This document shows, piece after piece, positions 5,192-5,969 of a stretch of 5,969 nucleotides of DNA (positions are counted from its first letter, which is position 1; the number at the start of each line of letters is the position of its first letter). The notes below the pieces were generated by a model. The model was not told where the DNA came from. It worked only from the letters and a program-made list of their open reading frames with translations, and searched no databases. Where the stretch lies: positions 1 through 5,969 of the forward strand of contig JAEVZQ010000342.1 of the NCBI GenBank assembly GCA_023392135.1. Direction: 5' to 3'. The stretch is from Pseudomonadota bacterium (GTDB lineage Bacteria > Pseudomonadota > Alphaproteobacteria > Rhizobiales > Hyphomicrobiaceae). The translations under genes and the position numbers were made by a program.

Positions 5192-5887
5192 ATGCAGCGC
5201 TTCAAAAGGCGAGCGCTCCCGGAACTCGGACCGGGCGTCAGGAAGGCCGAACCTGGCGCGCGGAAGACCGGCGGAAACCAATGGAGCTTGGAGCCTCTTC
5301 TTCGCCTGGCGCTCGCTCCTGATCTGCTCGTCGATGTCGGTGTCGCTGGTGGGACCCCGGAGCTTTACGACTTTTTTCCGGACTGCCCACTCGTTCTGAT
5401 CGAGCCGTTTCCGGAACAGATTGGACCAGTTGCGAGGCCCGCTACCATCATCGGGAAGGCTGCTGGTGCCCGCACCGGGGTCGTCGATCTCCATTTCAAT
5501 CCGCGCAAGCCACACCAGTCGAGCCTGTATCGCCGCACGATACATGATGGCAGCGTGCGCCGGGCAGAGATGGATACGCTCGACAATATGCTAGCGGATC
5601 ATCCCGGCCAGCGATTGGCGGTGAAGATCGACGTCGAAGGTGCGGAGCTGGAAGTCCTGGAGGGAGCCCCCAGAACGTTGCTGCGCACCATCTGCGTCTT
5701 CGTAGAGGTAAATATGGGCTACCTCTTCGAGTGCCAGCGCAATCCACTGCCCAAGGTAGACTGCCTGATGAAAGGGGCCGGCTTTACCCTTTACCGCATC
5801 ATGGATGCAACCATGGTCGGCAGCGCCGCGAGCGTGCAGATAACCAAGGCCGATTTTTGCTACGTATCGAACGGGCTGCTGGCCTGA
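5192..5887 (+). CDS. FkbM-family methyltransferase
   Basis: A SAM-dependent methyltransferase of the FkbM group, which usually O-methylates sugars or natural products. From the ATG at 5192 it has 231 residues. The SAM motif I is VDVGVAGG (47-54), followed by the second-strand acidic residue in LIEPFPE (69-75). The family hallmark KIDVEGAELEVLEGA lies at 145-159, followed by a strand reading VFVEV (169-173). A C-terminal segment (GAGFTLYRIMD) matches the normal end of the fold. The frame stays open upstream to an ATG at 5111 and a GTG at 5171. I prefer 5192 because GGAG lies 6 nt before it and the upstream residues do not look like the domain; 5111 has no ribosome site. It stands alone, 287 nt after the tRNA, and converges on the gene at the right edge. 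The acceptor is unknown. Confidence 0.85.
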   Translation: MQRFKRRALPELGPGVRKAEPGARKTGGNQWSLEPLLRLALAPDLLVDVGVAGGTPELYDFFPDCPLVLIEPFPEQIGPVARPATIIGKAAGARTGVVDLHFNPRKPHQSSLYRRTIHDGSVRRAEMDTLDNMLADHPGQRLAVKIDVEGAELEVLEGAPRTLLRTICVFVEVNMGYLFECQRNPLPKVDCLMKGAGFTLYRIMDATMVGSAASVQITKADFCYVSNGLLA

Positions 5888-5891
5888 TGAC

Positions 5892-5969
5892 CTATCTGCG
5901 CTCGCGGTCACGCTGCCAGTAGACGAACAGCACGGTGACGACGGCGGTGAGAATGATGGTGGCCTGGTT
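5892..5969 (-). CDS. C-terminal end of a probable membrane protein (cut by window edge)
   Basis: The last 25 codons of a minus-strand gene are visible, ending at a TAG (5892-5894). The peptide reads NQATIILTAVVTVLFVYWQRD followed by RERR: a hydrophobic span of about 14-16 residues, an aromatic YW border and a strongly basic tail. This is the shape of a final transmembrane helix with a cytoplasmic end, as in many transporters. The family cannot be named from so little. The stop lies 4 nt from the methyltransferase stop, so the genes converge with no room for a terminator between them. An open frame of 25 codons alone is weak evidence; the membrane-like composition is what supports the call. 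Confidence 0.5.
   Translation of the reverse strand, partial: NQATIILTAVVTVLFVYWQRDRERR

Overview
The window is about 6 kb of GC-rich, tightly packed bacterial DNA that reads as an alphaproteobacterium (Rhizobiales or Rhodospirillales type). The basis is high GC at third codon positions, a DctP/Q/M TRAP transporter, a CGG-anticodon tRNA-Pro with encoded CCA, and protein styles familiar from that class. The species cannot be fixed from sequence alone.

Region 1 (1-2447, minus strand) is one apparent operon. In transcription order it holds a dimeric alpha/beta-barrel (EthD-like) protein, a TRAP solute-binding receptor (dctP), the small permease (dctQ) and the start of the large permease (dctM), which runs off the left edge. 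Gaps are 44, 9 and 7 nt.

Region 2 (2448-2795) is a 348-nt divergent intergenic region. It holds a weak operator-like palindrome, a 10-bp GC palindrome and a terminator-like hairpin with a T run. I found no convincing gene or promoter in it.

Region 3 (2796-4690, plus strand) holds an alpha/beta hydrolase with an intact Ser-Asp-His triad. It overlaps by 4 nt (ATGA) an NAD-dependent epimerase/dehydratase of the extended SDR family. Together with region 1 this looks like a small uptake-and-catabolism locus: TRAP import of an organic acid, then ester or lactone hydrolysis and a redox or epimerisation step. The substrate is unknown and no regulator lies in the window.

Region 4 (4691-5969) is unrelated. 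It holds an extended imperfect hairpin, a complete tRNA-Pro(CGG), a short decayed coding remnant after the tRNA, an FkbM-family methyltransferase on the plus strand, and the last 25 residues of a convergent minus-strand protein that looks like a membrane protein. I found no CRISPR array, insertion sequence, phage gene or clearly new defence or mobile system. The most interesting items are the uncharacterised transporter/hydrolase/epimerase locus and the structured DNA around the tRNA.
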